Below, one piece after another: positions 10,396 to 22,377 of a stretch of DNA of 64,000 bases. This stretch comes from Cannabis sativa (lineage: Eukaryota > Streptophyta > Magnoliopsida > Rosales > Cannabaceae): positions 26,337,323 through 26,401,322 of the forward strand of contig NC_083602.1 of NCBI RefSeq assembly GCF_029168945.1, given 5' to 3'. Every line of letters starts with the position of its first letter. Within the stretch, counting starts at the first letter, position 1. The position numbers and the translations under genes were made by a program. The notes beneath the pieces are model-generated. The model made no database searches and had not been told where the DNA came from. It was given only the letters and a program-made list of their open reading frames with translations.

Positions 10396-10412
10396 AGTAT
10401 ATATAAATATAA
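10396..10412 (+). promoter_or_regulatory. Candidate TATA region of the DUF26 gene
   Basis: A TATATATAAATATA stretch lies about 210 bp before the start codon, followed by a less AT-biased leader. Plausible as the core promoter; the transcription start is not known. Confidence 0.4.
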
Positions 10413-10622
10413 ATATATTCTTCAAAGTTAGATAGAGTTAGAGTTGAAAATTAACTCTAAGCCTTAGTTTTTCTAAGCAACCCAGAAGACAAAAGTACTT
10501 ACTCAACCAAACAAGTAAGAGATCACTACTTTATTTATATTGGTCGAAATATTACACTCAAAACCACATATAGGAAAAGCCGAACCAATAACAACAAAAC
10601 ACCCAATACTACAGATATCGAC

Positions 10623-11626
10623 ATGGAACCAACATATTCGAAACCATTCATTGTTCTTCAAATCACTTTCTTCTTTGTAACACTTTATTATTTATTACCT
10701 TATGCTAACCCCATTTCAGATAATAACTTAGTATTCAAAACTTGTTCAAACAAAAAAAATCTTACCACTTCAACATACCAATCTCACTCACAAGCCCTCT
10801 CATTCCTTTTCCAAGAGCTAGTCTCTCGATCCTCCAAGTCCAAGTTTTTCAAAACAACCCAATTAAGTGTCTTGGATGACCAAACAGCCATTTCTGGCCT
10901 CTTCCAATGCAGAGAAGACATCACTAATGAGGAGTGCCTAAACTGCGTCAAAACTCTACCCGAAACAGCCACCACCAACAGGTGCTATGCTGCCCGGGTA
11001 CAGCTTCAGCAGTGTTATATTCGTTATGAGCCAGAGGAGCTTGTTTTGGACGTGTACTCTTCCTCACAAGACGAACTAGTATTACTGCACAAAACTTGTG
11101 GCCCGGAATCAAACCATGTCGACGGGTTTGAGGCGATGAGGGACGCCGCGTTATTGGCTTTGGAAGATTCTGTTGTAGAAAAAGGCGGGTTTTGTAAGAC
11201 TAACATGGAACTGGTTCAGGCAATGGTGCAGTGTGAGGGGAAAATGGAAGCTTGTGAGTGTGGTTTGTGTGTGAACAAGGCTGTTGAGATAGCTCAAGAA
11301 GAATGTGGTAAAGCTGTTTCAGCTGAAATTTACTTGGACAAGTGCTTTTTAAGTTATTCTTATTATCCCCAAGGCATACCTGGTATGGTTTTAAAACATC
11401 TCTTTTTAGTCATCAATTAATAATTTTGAATTTTTTTTTTTTTTTCTTAATGGAATTGCTCTGTTTCTAAACAGTGGATGGAGAAAACAAGCGAGGCAAT
11501 AATAGTAGCAACAATGGGAAATTAATGGCCATTGTTATTGGAGGAGCAGCTGCTTTGGGTTTTGGGTTTATTTTTTTATTGTTCATCAAATCTCGAACAG
11601 AGAAAGATGACGATGATTTAGTGTAG
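10623..11626 (+). CDS. Plasmodesmata-located-type protein with two DUF26 (Gnk2) domains and a membrane anchor
   Basis: Exons 10623-11382 and 11475-11626 join across a 92-bp GTATGG...AACAG intron to give 303 residues. Residues about 1-30 form a hydrophobic signal peptide. Two DUF26 domains follow, each with the signature C-x8-C-x2-C (C96/C105/C108 and C204/C213/C216). After a short Asn/Ser-rich linker there is one membrane helix (about 270-291) and a short acidic tail ending DDDDLV. Two extracellular DUF26 domains, one helix and no kinase are the layout of plasmodesmata-located proteins, which sit in the plasma membrane at cell-cell channels and regulate callose and symplastic flux. Without the second exon the product would be a secreted CRRSP. 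The phase across the intron is exact. Confidence 0.88.
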
Positions 11627-11795
11627 ATTGTATATGTATTTCACTATTCTGTTTCTTTCAAAATAAGTTACTGTCCATATATATTGGTGTTAAAGTAGGT
11701 AGACTTTGGTAAATTTAATCTAAGGTTGGCTATCAGTTTGAGAATTTAGGGAAATTTACAAGGGGATAAAGAGCTGTAAAATTTACATTTATTTA

Positions 11796-12607
11796 TTGTT
11801 AATGAAAACCTTGTAGTGATGTCATCTATCACATTTGGTCCTCTAGCTACTATAAATTACTTCACTTAGGATCTATTGCCTTTCCCATTACTTGAGTGTC
11901 ACTTACAATATTCCCCCATATAATAATATAAAATTTGGACAGATCTCTACACTAAGGTAAGTTTAATCTTCAGTATTTGACAAAATGATATTGTTGGCTA
12001 TCAATTTCAAGAATCTTAGAGTGGGATTTAAGGGCTATAAAATTATACCATGCCAAAACAAAGAAGATTGATGGTTATATTTGTAAGGATAAATACTATT
12101 TTGGATGTTTTGCAAAAGTTATTAATTGGACTCTCTATTTTGTTAAATGATAAAATAAACCCTAATTTTTTAAAATGGTAAGAATAGGATCCTGAGTTCA
12201 ATTTTTAACGATTTAATTTTTTTAATATAACCAACTTTAACACAGTTTTTAACACGAATAAATACAGAAAATGTAACTAGTTTTGTCATAACATCTTTAG
12301 ATTAGATTATTATTAAGTTTTGTTTTGATAAAAAATCAGTTCAGAGTCCTATTTGTATAATTTTTTAAAAAATACAAGATTCATTTTGTCATTTAACAAA
12401 ACAGATGGTCTAATTGGTAACTTTTGTAAAACACAAAGTGTAAAATGGTATTTACCCTAATTTTAATAATTTATTGTTAATGAAAACCTTGCAGTGATGT
12501 CATTTAACATACTTGGTCCCCTAGCTGCTATTTATGTTGCCCACTACTTGAGTGTCACTTTCATATCCCAAACCCATATAATCATTTTTGGACAAATCTC
12601 TACAGTT
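11796..12607. repeat. Direct duplication of about 150 bp split by a MITE
   Basis: A segment starting ATTTATTGTTAATGAAAACC near 11790 and running through GTGATGTCATCTA, CTTGAGTGTCACTT and ACAAATCTCTACA-like sequence to about 11954 recurs, diverged, at about 12470-12607. Between the copies lies a MITE-like element (12085-12460). The duplication falls in the intergenic DNA between two convergent genes. Confidence 0.7.
12085..12460. mobile_element. MITE with long terminal inverted repeats
   Basis: The first ~110 bp (AAGGATAAATACTATTTTGG, TTGCAAAAGTTATTAATTGG, TTTTGTTAAATGATAAAAT) are an imperfect inverse of the last ~115 bp ending TTTACCCTAA. The long arms and absence of coding sequence fit a Mutator-type MITE. 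No clear target duplication was found, so the exact ends and superfamily are provisional. Confidence 0.7.
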
Positions 12608-12789
12608 TAGTACTCCAATTATTAGAATGGAAGAGAAGCAAAAAGCAAGCAAAAGAATAACAAGATACAGCGGCTTCTTTTCAATGGCTTTTACTATAAA
12701 TACACGAGTAGTAATGACATATTCATACTTTTACTTTCACTAATACAGCTATAAAAACTTAACTCTTTTTTTGGTATCTATACCAATGG

Positions 12790-14700
12790 TCAACACTGGT
12801 CAACATCCCTGTCCTGCATTACTAGTGGATTTCCATCCAAGAGACAAAATGCTGGTGGTATAGAAAGTGTCTCCATAATTCCATAAGCATTCCAGCAAAT
12901 TGGGTTTGACATAAACTCTCCTTTGGCTGGAAGAAGCTCTATTTCCGATAGAGTAAGATTTGTGCAAGGCACTGAGTCACTGCAAGAAAAGTGTATAGCT
13001 GGGCTTCTTATGTCATAAGTTCCTTTTATGTTTGAGTAAACAATGTCTGAAACATGTACTGCAGAGGTTTGGTTTTGACAACTCTTGGTGGAGCAATAGT
13101 ACTGGTCTACAATAATCGGATTTCGAACTGTGTCCATGTGAATGTTGTGAAATTTTACTCCAGAAACTGCTCCTGATCCCCCTTGCCATGTTTTGATTCG
13201 AACTCCGTTGTCTGAGTGTTTGATGATCGAATCGCTCACTGTAATGTTTGAAACACAGGCTCGCGAATTGCGCATGCCAAGGCTTCCAATGCTGCAAAAA
13301 AAGGGAAAGAGAAAAACATTGTTTCAGTGGATTAGCTTTTGATTTTTAAAAAAGCAAATATATATGCTGCTACTAACTCTGTTTTGAAGCAGGGGAATTT
13401 TACCTAATTCCATGACTTGGGCCACAAGTAAGGTTTTTTATGTCTACATTGTAACAACCAGCTCCAATTGAAACACAGTCATCTCCTGTAGAAAATAAAA
13501 AGATAATGAGTAATTTGAGAGTGAAATATTGAGAAGAATAGAAAAAAAATGACTTAGTAAGAGCTTGAAATAATTACCATTGGCTATGAGTGAATTATGT
13601 ATTCTCACATTGTTAGTGTTCTCTATATGGATTCCATCAGTGTTGGGACTCATAGAAGGTGATTTTATCGAAAGTGATTCGACATGAACGTTTTGGCAAC
13701 CATCGAATCTAAAATGGAACTGAGGACTGTTCATGACTCTTATTCCTCTTACTGTCACATTGGAGCTCATGAAGAACCTTATAGCCTGTAAGGAAAGATA
13801 ATAAGCACTATTAGTAAATATATAGTAAATAATTTTAGGTTAATGTTAGCCTTTTTCTTTTTTTGTTAACTTACAACTGGGCTATCACAAGGACCAGGTG
13901 CTGTAGTTCCATTGACTCCCTGTAACATTGACAATGTGATAATAATGTCAGTTCATAAGTTTAATGGAGAAAGATGATGTTAGAGAGTACAAAGAAGAAA
14001 AGCCTTACTTTGTGAGGCTTGCAAGGAAGATCCCACCATTTCTGTCCTCTCCCATCAATAAGACCACCACCTAACAATGCCACACCATTGACTCTATAGA
14101 AAACCAGCCACTGTCTCTTAGTGATATTTCTTGGCCAGGAATCAGGTCCATCTGGTGGCATCAGTGTCCCATCAATCTTTTTTTTAAAAAACAAAACCAA
14201 AAAATGTTGAAATGTTATTCTTTTTGTTTTCACATATAAAGTAGTAGTAATAAAATGAATGTGACATGAACTATACTATTCTTTACCTGAAAAGAAATAT
14301 TTGATGATTTGCAAGGCCCTGTGAATATTGTAGATTGTATCATGAAACTATAGCTTCGAGGAACAAGAATAACAATGGCTTCTTCTTGTTGTTGCTGTTC
14401 TGTCTGGCAAGCTGTGTCCCAAGCCATCTTAAAGGCTTGAGTTTCATCACTAACACCATCCCCAACAGCACCAAAAGACAGTACATTGAAAACAGTACTG
14501 ACTTTATTATTAATAGAATCATGTGCATTGTAACTTGGGCTAACAGCAGCAGCCTCAGGTGCAGGAGAAGGTGGCAATGAAATTCTAGATATTGCTAGCA
14601 AATGGTGGTGAGGTTTAGTATTATAGCTAAGTAGCCTACATTGTATTGGAATGTAAAAAAGAAAGAACACCCAAATGAGAACCAAAGAAAAAGATGCCAT
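12790..14700 (-). CDS. Polygalacturonase, glycoside hydrolase family 28
   Basis: Six minus-strand exons (14700-14287, 14176-14009, 13919-13875, 13785-13578, 13485-13404, 13291-12790) join with GT-AG junctions to 1419 nt, 472 residues. Residues 1-21 are a signal peptide, followed by a Pro/Ala-rich spacer. The pectate-lyase-like beta-helix carries all four GH28 signatures: NTDG (257-260), GDDC (279-282), GPSHGIS (300-306) and RIK (337-339). The catalytic aspartates are expected to be D259, D280 and D281, with H303. GH28 enzymes hydrolyse alpha-1,4-galacturonan, so the product is a secreted pectin-degrading enzyme of the cell wall. The N-terminal [21 protein letters not shown] motif is typical. 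The gene is convergent with the DUF26 gene. I see no damage. Endo- versus exo-activity is not decided. Confidence 0.92.
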
Positions 14701-14755
14701 TTTTCTAATTCTTGAATGGTTTTCTTTTCACTAGATGAAATGCAAAATGTTAGGC

Positions 14756-14766
14756 TATACTTATAG
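14756..14766 (-). promoter_or_regulatory. Candidate TATA box of the polygalacturonase gene
   Basis: On the minus strand CTATAAGTATA lies about 60 bp before the start codon, a normal position for a short plant 5' leader. Confidence 0.5.
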
Positions 14767-16497
14767 AGACAAAACTAGATTAGACTATAGGACTTAGTTC
14801 ACCACGCTTTGGATATTTGAGAGAATTTGAATTAAAACTTGTGGTACAAAATTGTCATCTTTAATTAGCTATAGGAAGTATCATAGGGTATTTATAGACA
14901 CTATAGAGCAAGGCACCCACGTCCTTGGGAAGCATAAGACTTTCGTTAAGCTTTTTTATGTGACCACTTTAAGCACTAAAACAAGTTGCAAAGATAATAG
15001 GGAATGAGTTAATGAAGTCTCTTGTTTTATTTTTATTGATTAAAAGAAAAATGTAAGACTAAGATTTACTAGTGGAAACAACTTTTTAAAGGTCGGTCCA
15101 CGCCTGACACTATTATCATAATGGAGTGAAAACCGACCATTACCATTTCAAGTTTGGCTTTCTTTTTCTTTCATTCTTTATATATTTGTTCTTTTAAATA
15201 TGGGAGTCAGCAATGTATATGGACAGTATAAGAAGAAGTGTATAAGATATGGGGTAGTATTTGATTCAGTTTCTCCATGTTCAACCCCATTAGTTTCACT
15301 TTGAAAGTTTGGAGCATTTTAACTTATCCCAATTTTCTAGTATTGGCCAATCCATTATCAGTATCACAGCCCCATTTTAGAGAGTTTCATAGAAAATCCC
15401 ACTTGAGCTTTCTTTAGTGGAAAGCCAACACTTAAGTGTGCATGACAAAATAGCTCAAAAGGAATATGTCACTGAATGATTTTTTTTATTCCCTATGATG
15501 TGTATCCTATTAGGCTATTAGTAACTAAGTACCATTATTACATCTATAGATCCAATCCAAGTTGGGATTAAAATATTGTATGAATATACTACACTTCGGA
15601 TAATATTCCTTAATCATTGATATGCTACTTGTAATCAATTTAAAATCAACACTTTTAGTGTGATGAGACTAACTTGTTAAGGAGCTAGCTCAACCTACTT
15701 AGTTACCAATCACACTTAGTGAGTGGTAGGTACTATTGATTTGAGTTTTGTCTCTTGTCTTGTTTTATTGACACGTGTCGTATGCCCACTTTAGTTTTGA
15801 CAAAATAATTCAATAATAATAAATTAAAAGTAGTCATTTTGAATGGTTTTATGAATCATCAAATTTAAATGTTGAAGTGGGATATTGGGAAAGTTTTATT
15901 GTGAAGAAAATAGTGGTGGATAATGTTGTTGGATTAAAAAAATGCAAGAATGTCACATGCTTTGGTAAATTAAATAATTAGGCTACCAACTTTTGAAGTG
16001 TACTAATTCAGCAAAAAAATAAATAAATAAACTTTTCAAGTGTACATATGTGGCTAAGACAAGGATTTGTGGTAGATAAGATAACACCTCATGATTAACT
16101 TTACAACTTATATATTTATATCATTTCAAAATGTACATAAACTAGAACTGTGTAAAAGATTCGATGCAAATCTCAAAATTACATGAGATTGTTTTGTAAC
16201 TTGGTACATAAAACTTAAATTCACACAATAAGTATATTGTTTTTTCAAAAAAAAAAAAAAAAGAGCATCCTAATTGATTATTACTTCTTTTTCTCAAACC
16301 CAATCTTTTCTTCATAAGATACAATAGAAGCCATCCCTACAGGGCAGAAGCCCACCAACAACCAATTATATCCTTCTTTTTATGTATTTATTTTAAAACA
16401 ATAATTTTGGTGATTTTACCATAGCTTTAATGAAATATAATTTTGGAATGGATTGAGTTTCCTCATTGTACTTGTTGGAATCTTTATTCATATTAAG
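14767..16497. other. Upstream intergenic region of the polygalacturonase gene
   Basis: AT-rich, with no open frame of note and no terminal repeats seen. It presumably holds the gene's upstream regulatory DNA. An A-run occurs near 16246-16262. Confidence 0.5.
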
Positions 16498-16789
16498 TGT
16501 AATGTTCCCGCTTTAAATTTTTATTAGGCTTTTACATTTATGGAATGATAGCTCTTATACATGAGTACGTCACTCTTGCTGCTTCCTGAAATGACGACTG
16601 ACCTTACAAACCAACACAAGTGTTTCTAGCATGTTTTGTCCTCACTTGCATGCTTCTTAGAAAAACTTCTTAGGAGGTCACCCATCCTAAAATTATCCCA
16701 GGTCAAGCACGCTTAACTGTGGAGTTCTTTCATGATGGGCTACCAGAAAACAAGATGCACCTTGTGTTAATTTTTTATGGTCTATATCA
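16498..16789. mobile_element. Cassandra-type LTR carrying a 5S rRNA-like segment
   Basis: On the minus strand about 16672-16744 reads like plant 5S rRNA: AACTCCACAGTTAAGCGTGC, then GGATGGGTGACCTCCTAAGA. These match the intermediate and C-box region of 5S genes with several changes. The flanks are not 5S spacers but an LTR-like unit whose edge reads TGTAATGTTCCC. A 5S-derived segment inside a short LTR is the hallmark of Cassandra TRIM elements. Only one LTR is present, with no internal domain. A degenerate TGGTCTATATCAGAG near 16777 resembles a tRNA-Met primer site, so the orientation is uncertain. Ends are approximate. Confidence 0.72.
16672..16744 (-). other. 5S rRNA-like segment inside the LTR (not a 5S gene)
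   Basis: The 3' two-thirds of 5S rRNA is recognisable. The 5' end is diverged and the T-run terminator of a real 5S gene is absent. The segment is explained by Cassandra rather than by an rDNA unit. Confidence 0.7.
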
Positions 16790-16849
16790 GAGTTAGAAAA
16801 GCAGAAGCAAATTTGATAAAAAAAAAAAAAAAAAAAAAAAAAAGAAGTT

Positions 16850-17175
16850 TTATCTAATATGAACTATAAACCAAAGAATCTCATCATAATATAAATAGAT
16901 TAAATCTAGACTAATAAAAAGAAGACAATACCTATTGTAGTCTATTAAGGGATCTTTAGTATCTTTTAGTATAATTACGATCATCCAATTCAAGAACTTC
17001 GCTGAAGAATTCACAATACAAGCTTCCAAGCCAGCCTCAACACTCATGAATAGAGTGGGATATTAAATTCTATAGAATGAACAAATTTATGTATTACAGT
17101 ATATTCTTAACTCATGAGATAGTATTGATCACAATCTCACACAACACTATACTGTGTGTGGCGTGTGAGGTTTTG

Positions 17176-17229
<54 letters not shown>

Positions 17230-18770
17230 GAGAGAGAGAATAATTCAATTCTGAATTTCTCTCAACTGACACTTAATTTTTCTCTACTTTTTTGTATTGT
17301 CTCAGGTTGTTAGTTTATAATAATATATCCTATATATAATGTTATAAACAAAGTTTTTTAATTAATCCTTTAAAATAAAAGAAAATATCTAAACTGATTT
17401 AAATTCATAATTCAAATTCAAATATAAATGTCTAATAACTGAGTAACAAATATTTGTTAAACCTTTTATTTTATCATTATCTTTTTAATTAAATACATTA
17501 TCTAATAATCTATTCAAATTAATAATTAAAAGATAATTAATTAATTTAATTTGAATTATTTTAACCAATAAAATAATCAAAGAAATTAATAAAATATGGT
17601 CCAAAATAAATTATGGCCTACACGTGTGGGCCATATTTTAAGGTCCAAAATAGATTTCTCAATTTTACCATCAATAAGATTTATTATTTATTCTACCAAT
17701 AAATAATAATTGATTAATTCTCATTAATCTTTTATTCTACAAGGATTAAAATAAATATTATTTTTACTAAAATAATATATTTCTCTCTTTAATATTATTT
17801 AAGAATAATATTATATTTAACTAATTAATATATTTTATCTAATAAAACTAAATAGTTAAGTACTATTAATTATACAATTCATAATTGTCATAATTATTCA
17901 AATGGGAGTTATATTTGCACCCCATAAAATTATAAATATACCCCATTATTATTAAAATTTAAAAATTACTCTTAATATTTTATTAAAAAATTTTCCTCAC
18001 ATTATTTTACGTTAATATGAATACTTATTTTGATTTCATTTTCATAACTTTTTTCTAACTCATGTATATATTTTTTTCAATTTTTTCTAAGAAAATTTTA
18101 TATAATTTTTCATTTTAATTTTTTTTATCATAATATTTAAAATATAATTTAATTTTGTTTGATAGGTATATTTTTTAAGAATATAAATTGGAAGAAAAAA
18201 GTTAAAAAACTTAGTACAATTAAAGATATAAATTTTATATAAAATAAAATTTATAAAATGGGGTGTCTTTAAAAATTTTAGGAGTGTAAATAAAATTTCC
18301 CTTATTCAAAACAATAATTTCATAAATTACTATTTTGCCCTTAAAAATTTATTTCTCATAGAAATTAATTCTCACTTAAATTTACTCACCAAATAAAACC
18401 TTCCCCTGGACAGTGTTGTATAGAGGTGACTCGAGAATCATGGGCCTATATTTTGAAGCTCCAATAAACACTTAATTATTATCGATCTCATCAATAGAAT
18501 AATTTGGTTTATTAATTCTATTATTACTCCACTATAAATATAGAATTGCACTCTTTGTCAATATAAAATTATATTTACAGAATTCTTGTTTGTAGTCCAT
18601 TGATATAATCAATATAAGTAGTTTGTCCTCCAATTATTAGTTCATAATTAGAGTTTGTCAAAATTATCGTTTACCCTTCTAATTTTTTCTTAATCCTTAT
18701 GTAGCATTAATTTAATGTGAACAGTTAACTTATTATAAATTTGGATCCAACTATTAGCACTCCTAGAATT
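16850..18770 (-). repeat. Diverged long LTR, truncated
   Basis: AT-rich DNA without coding capacity that parallels the neighbouring LTR (18775-20641) in the order of its phrases, for example 'ATGGGCCTATAT...CTCCAATAA' near 18441 and 'CACTATAAATATAGAATTGCACTCTTTGTC' in split form near 18530. It lacks the AAAACCCAACA terminus and appears cut off where the second LTR begins. The LTR reading is by similarity to its neighbour only. Confidence 0.5.
17178..17239 (+). repeat. (GA)n microsatellite
   Basis: About 30 GA units, with one GGGG interruption near 17226. Confidence 0.95.
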
Positions 18771-18774
18771 AACA

Positions 18775-20641
18775 CTACAATTTAAACACAGAATTATATG
18801 TTGATTAACATCCTAAATATGAATTTTTAAAACAATAGAATTTAAACACATATAAATTTATGAAACTTTACATTGATTGCAGAGGAATGATATGTCGTCT
18901 CCCACTCAGATCTCTAGCCCTTGTTCCTTTCTGTTACAGAGTATTATCAAGATTTGAGCCTTATTCTCCTTCAACTTATTGGATTCTTCACAGTCTTACA
19001 CACTATGATTGAGTACTAGACTTACTATGGGTGGGCATGCACTCATTCACTATAGGCTTGAAATTTATGAAGAACAATAAAGGAGATTTCGAAACAGAAG
19101 AAGAAGGAATGGAGGCTCTCAAAAACTCTAGTTGTCTAACAAAATGTAAACTAGGTTGAATGAGTTGTTAGATAATGAGACCATCCTATTCCTTTTATAC
19201 TATTTTAACTAGGGTTAGCATTCAAATTATATGGAATGAAAAATGATAAAATAATAGCAAAATTAACCCTATAGTGGTCGGCCATATAGATGGGTCCCAG
19301 TAGTTATAATTTTGCTATTTTTTCAACAATTTATCTTTTATTCACAAATGTCATATTTTTCAATTTTAATCATATAAATGCCAAGACTATTTATTTAATA
19401 CTTATAATTAATTATCAAATAAAATTGTCATTTAACTTATTTATTAATTAAACTTTACAAAGTCTCTTAATTAACAAATAAATCCTAAAATCTCTTTTCT
19501 TCACAATCAAGTCATTGCTTAGTGAAAATTCATAAATGATACATAGTCTAATTTTAAAATTATAATTGATTAATAAAATTAATTAACTGAGTCTTAAAAG
19601 CAGTATTGTCTCAACTAGTGTGGGGCCATGAGCCTATATAATCAAGCTTCCAATAAGTAGCTTTAGAATTTACCAAGTAAATTTTCTAACTTATTAATTC
19701 CTCATTGCACCACTATAGATTCGAAATTACACTCTTTATTATATAGAATGCTTTATATGTTCCATGATATAGATACGCTATGAATTATCCATTGTTGTAA
19801 TCCTAATAATCAATGATCCTCTATCGATGATCTACATCGAGTAGGGACAAATTTACTGTTACACCCTTCAATAAATTTATCATTAAAACACTTAGCTACC
19901 TATAAATGATATTTCAATTTACTAATATAATTACTGAAATGAGTACTCAACCATTTATCTCTATTAAGCCAAGCTCGAAGGAAGCTATCATTTCACTTCT
20001 ATGTCTAGATAAAAGCTATAGATTCTGTATCTATGATTAGCGCTCCCACTCAATTGAACTACCATGTCCTTAATCTGTATGTCACGAGAAGATCCATTGT
20101 TCGACTTTAACTAACTAATTGAAGAACATAAATAATACAACTGAACTAGAACCTAACCATCTCAAGATTGAGATCTTTTGATCTAAGATCAACTATGTGA
20201 TATTGAATTAGATAGATATTACGGTAAGTTTATTATATCTTATTCAAGTTCAATATCGGTCTCTTCCGATGCATACTCCATACATCCAATTCAAGCTTAC
20301 TTTAACTGATTCCCTAGAAAGGACATAGCACTTATCCAAGGTGCAAGTAAACTACATTGTAAATTATTATATCAATAAAATACTGTGTACTAATAAATTA
20401 TAGGAATTCATTTAGTCACATAATCTTGATTACATTTCACTGTGCTGACATCACAATAAACAAGAATATCAATGTGATAAGGATTTGAATGAATTTATAA
20501 ATCAAACAAATAACCATATAATAAACATGTGAACCAAATAACACATTAAACAAGTAATAAAATAAATCTATTTCCTTATTGATAAATGAATATTCAAGAT
20601 TACATTGAAATAGAGTTTTATTTAGGGCACAAAACCCAACA
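18775..20641 (-). repeat. Copia-type LTR, minus orientation
   Basis: On the minus strand the unit starts TGTTGGGTTTTGTGCCCTAA at 20641, a recognised start of large copia LTRs. It runs about 1.9 kb without coding sequence. A second copy occupies 62922-64000, sharing the order of phrases such as GTGGTCGGCCAT, CTTGCTTAGTGAAAAT, ATGATATAGATACGCTAT and GTTACACCCTTCAAT. No internal domain is attached. The left end at about 18775 is approximate because the other copy's TGTTGGAATT terminus is not matched here. Confidence 0.72.
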
Positions 20642-21626
20642 GTTTCGAGAGAAACGGGCTTAGTTCACGTCATTAAGTCAATCTCACACAAGTGTAAAGT
20701 TGACTTGGGGGAAAAATGTTCACTAAAAGTAGCCTTAATGACGTGGACATCAATGTTTGATAGGTGGCAAGAAAGATGACATCTCAAAGTTGAGTAGTCT
20801 CGAGTCATAGCAAGTCGACTTGGGAGGGGTCCCTAGCCCTGTGCCCAAGTTGACTTTAGGAATTCTGAAATAGAAGTTCGAACTTTGATAACTCGTTTTC
20901 AACTCACTATCTTTCATTATTATGTACCATGAAGACATTGAACAACCAAATCCAGGCCCCAGGAGCTAAAAATACATGAACCTGCACCCTGGAAATCAAC
21001 CTAGGCACCTAGGGTTTTACCAATGCCTAGGTTGACATCCTCAACTAGGATTTCAGCTTCTAAGATCATCTTAGTGCAAATGGGTCAAACTTTGTATTGG
21101 GACATGAATTAGACATACCATGAAAATATTTGAGGCATCAGAATCAAATTCAAAGAAAGTTCTTTTTGAGCACCCAATGCCCAAGTTGAGAATTTGTCAA
21201 TCTGGGTGACTTCTAAGTATCAGATCGATAAACACTTTTGCATCATCTTCATCTTCATCAAATAGGGGGAAACAAGTACTTCCAGGGAAGAAACAAAACT
21301 TCCTGGATGCTAAAAGCAAGGCACAGCGCCCAGGTTGATATGTTGTCAACTTGGGCCGATTTCGATGATGTTTTTTGAGAACTCTTCTGGGCATATTTTC
21401 CGTTTTCAGCAAAGATTAAGGTTCAACTATTTTCGAGGACCAAATGAAACTTCTAAGGGGCCAAAACTAGGCCCTATCTTTTAAATTAGATTCTCAAAAA
21501 AGTGTCCCAAACATTTTTTTCGTCATCAAAAATAAAAAAAGATTCAAGCAAACTCGGGGAGAAAACCACAAACCTAAGGCCCCAAAGCTGAGCCCAGCGC
21601 CCATGTTGACCTAGTGCTAGGCCCAG
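20642..21626. repeat. Unidentified repeat with recurring GTCAAC/GTTGAC palindromes, left part
   Basis: Non-coding DNA in which a short motif, (G)CCCAAGTTGAC or its inverse GTCAACTTGGGC, returns every few hundred bases (about 20848, 21027, 21182, 21330, 21600). At 21328-21356 the two orientations face each other as a near-perfect stem, GCCCAGGTTGA - TCAACTTGGGC. The same pattern continues beyond the chromovirus at 27791. I do not recognise the family; an old LTR is possible. Confidence 0.5.
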
Positions 21627-22330
21627 TGTGGCGTGCTGCCCCATGGCACACCCACACTAGGGCCATTTTGTAACATGAGCATGCCTTGGTGCTTGATCAT
21701 TAGTCAAGTCTCGCACCAAGCACCTCATCGGGGTATTTTGTAACATGAGCATGCCTTGGTGCTTGATCATTAGTCAAGTCTAGCACCAAGCACCTCATGG
21801 GGGTTGGGAACCTTTTGTTGTTTAGCTTTCTTTATTTGTATTTCCTTCACATATGTCTACAGAGCTAAAATCATCTATGTTCCTGAAAATCCCTTAAAAC
21901 CCCATTAAGCTCTTTAGGGGGGGGTGACCAGGTGACTTATGAAGCACCTTGTCACCAGCATGATAGGGGCCCAGCTGTGTACTCCCTTGCCCTATCAAGG
22001 CCATATATTAATAAAACGATGTTTATCCATGCTTCTTGTGTATGCTTCTATATGGTCTTTGTGATGCCTGTTTGTTGCCTTTGTTGGGCCATTGCGTGCC
22101 ATTTGTCTATATGTTTGCTTGTGGGTTGTGTGAGATTGGTCCTTGGGGGACGCTTTGTGTTTGCTTACTCATGCCTCTTGTTTGCACTCAACATGTGCGA
22201 GACATGTATCGTGCCTAACCTTTGAACTTGTTTGCCTGCAGGCGCGTTTAGGCTGACTTGCTAGCTCGGTGTGCCAGCAAGTGCCGCACGTTCCACCTAC
22301 TTGGGGTGTCCAAATAGGCGGCCCGTGACA
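21627..22330 (+). repeat. 5' LTR of the chromovirus
   Basis: TGTGGCG...CGTGACA. Contains a tandem duplication with a 70-bp period (start near 21665 and 21735) built on ATTTTGTAACATGAGCATGC. The short open frames inside the LTR recur identically in the 3' LTR and are not genes. Confidence 0.96.
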
Positions 22331-22331
22331 G

Positions 22332-22348
22332 TTGGTATCAGAGCCAAG
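22332..22348 (+). promoter_or_regulatory. Primer-binding site, initiator tRNA-Met type
   Basis: TTGGTATCAGAGCCAAG lies one base after the 5' LTR. It matches the complement of the 3' end of plant initiator tRNA-Met. Confidence 0.9.
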
Positions 22349-22377
22349 AGAAAAGGGAAGCTTGGTAACACGACATA

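Noticed and set aside
16672..16744. A 5S rRNA gene
   Set aside because: Only part of 5S is present, diverged, with no terminator or tandem spacer. Explained by a Cassandra LTR.
21932..22225. 97-residue open frame with hydrophobic segments, repeated at 27392-27685
   Set aside because: It lies wholly within the chromovirus LTR and recurs only because the LTR does. It resembles no protein.
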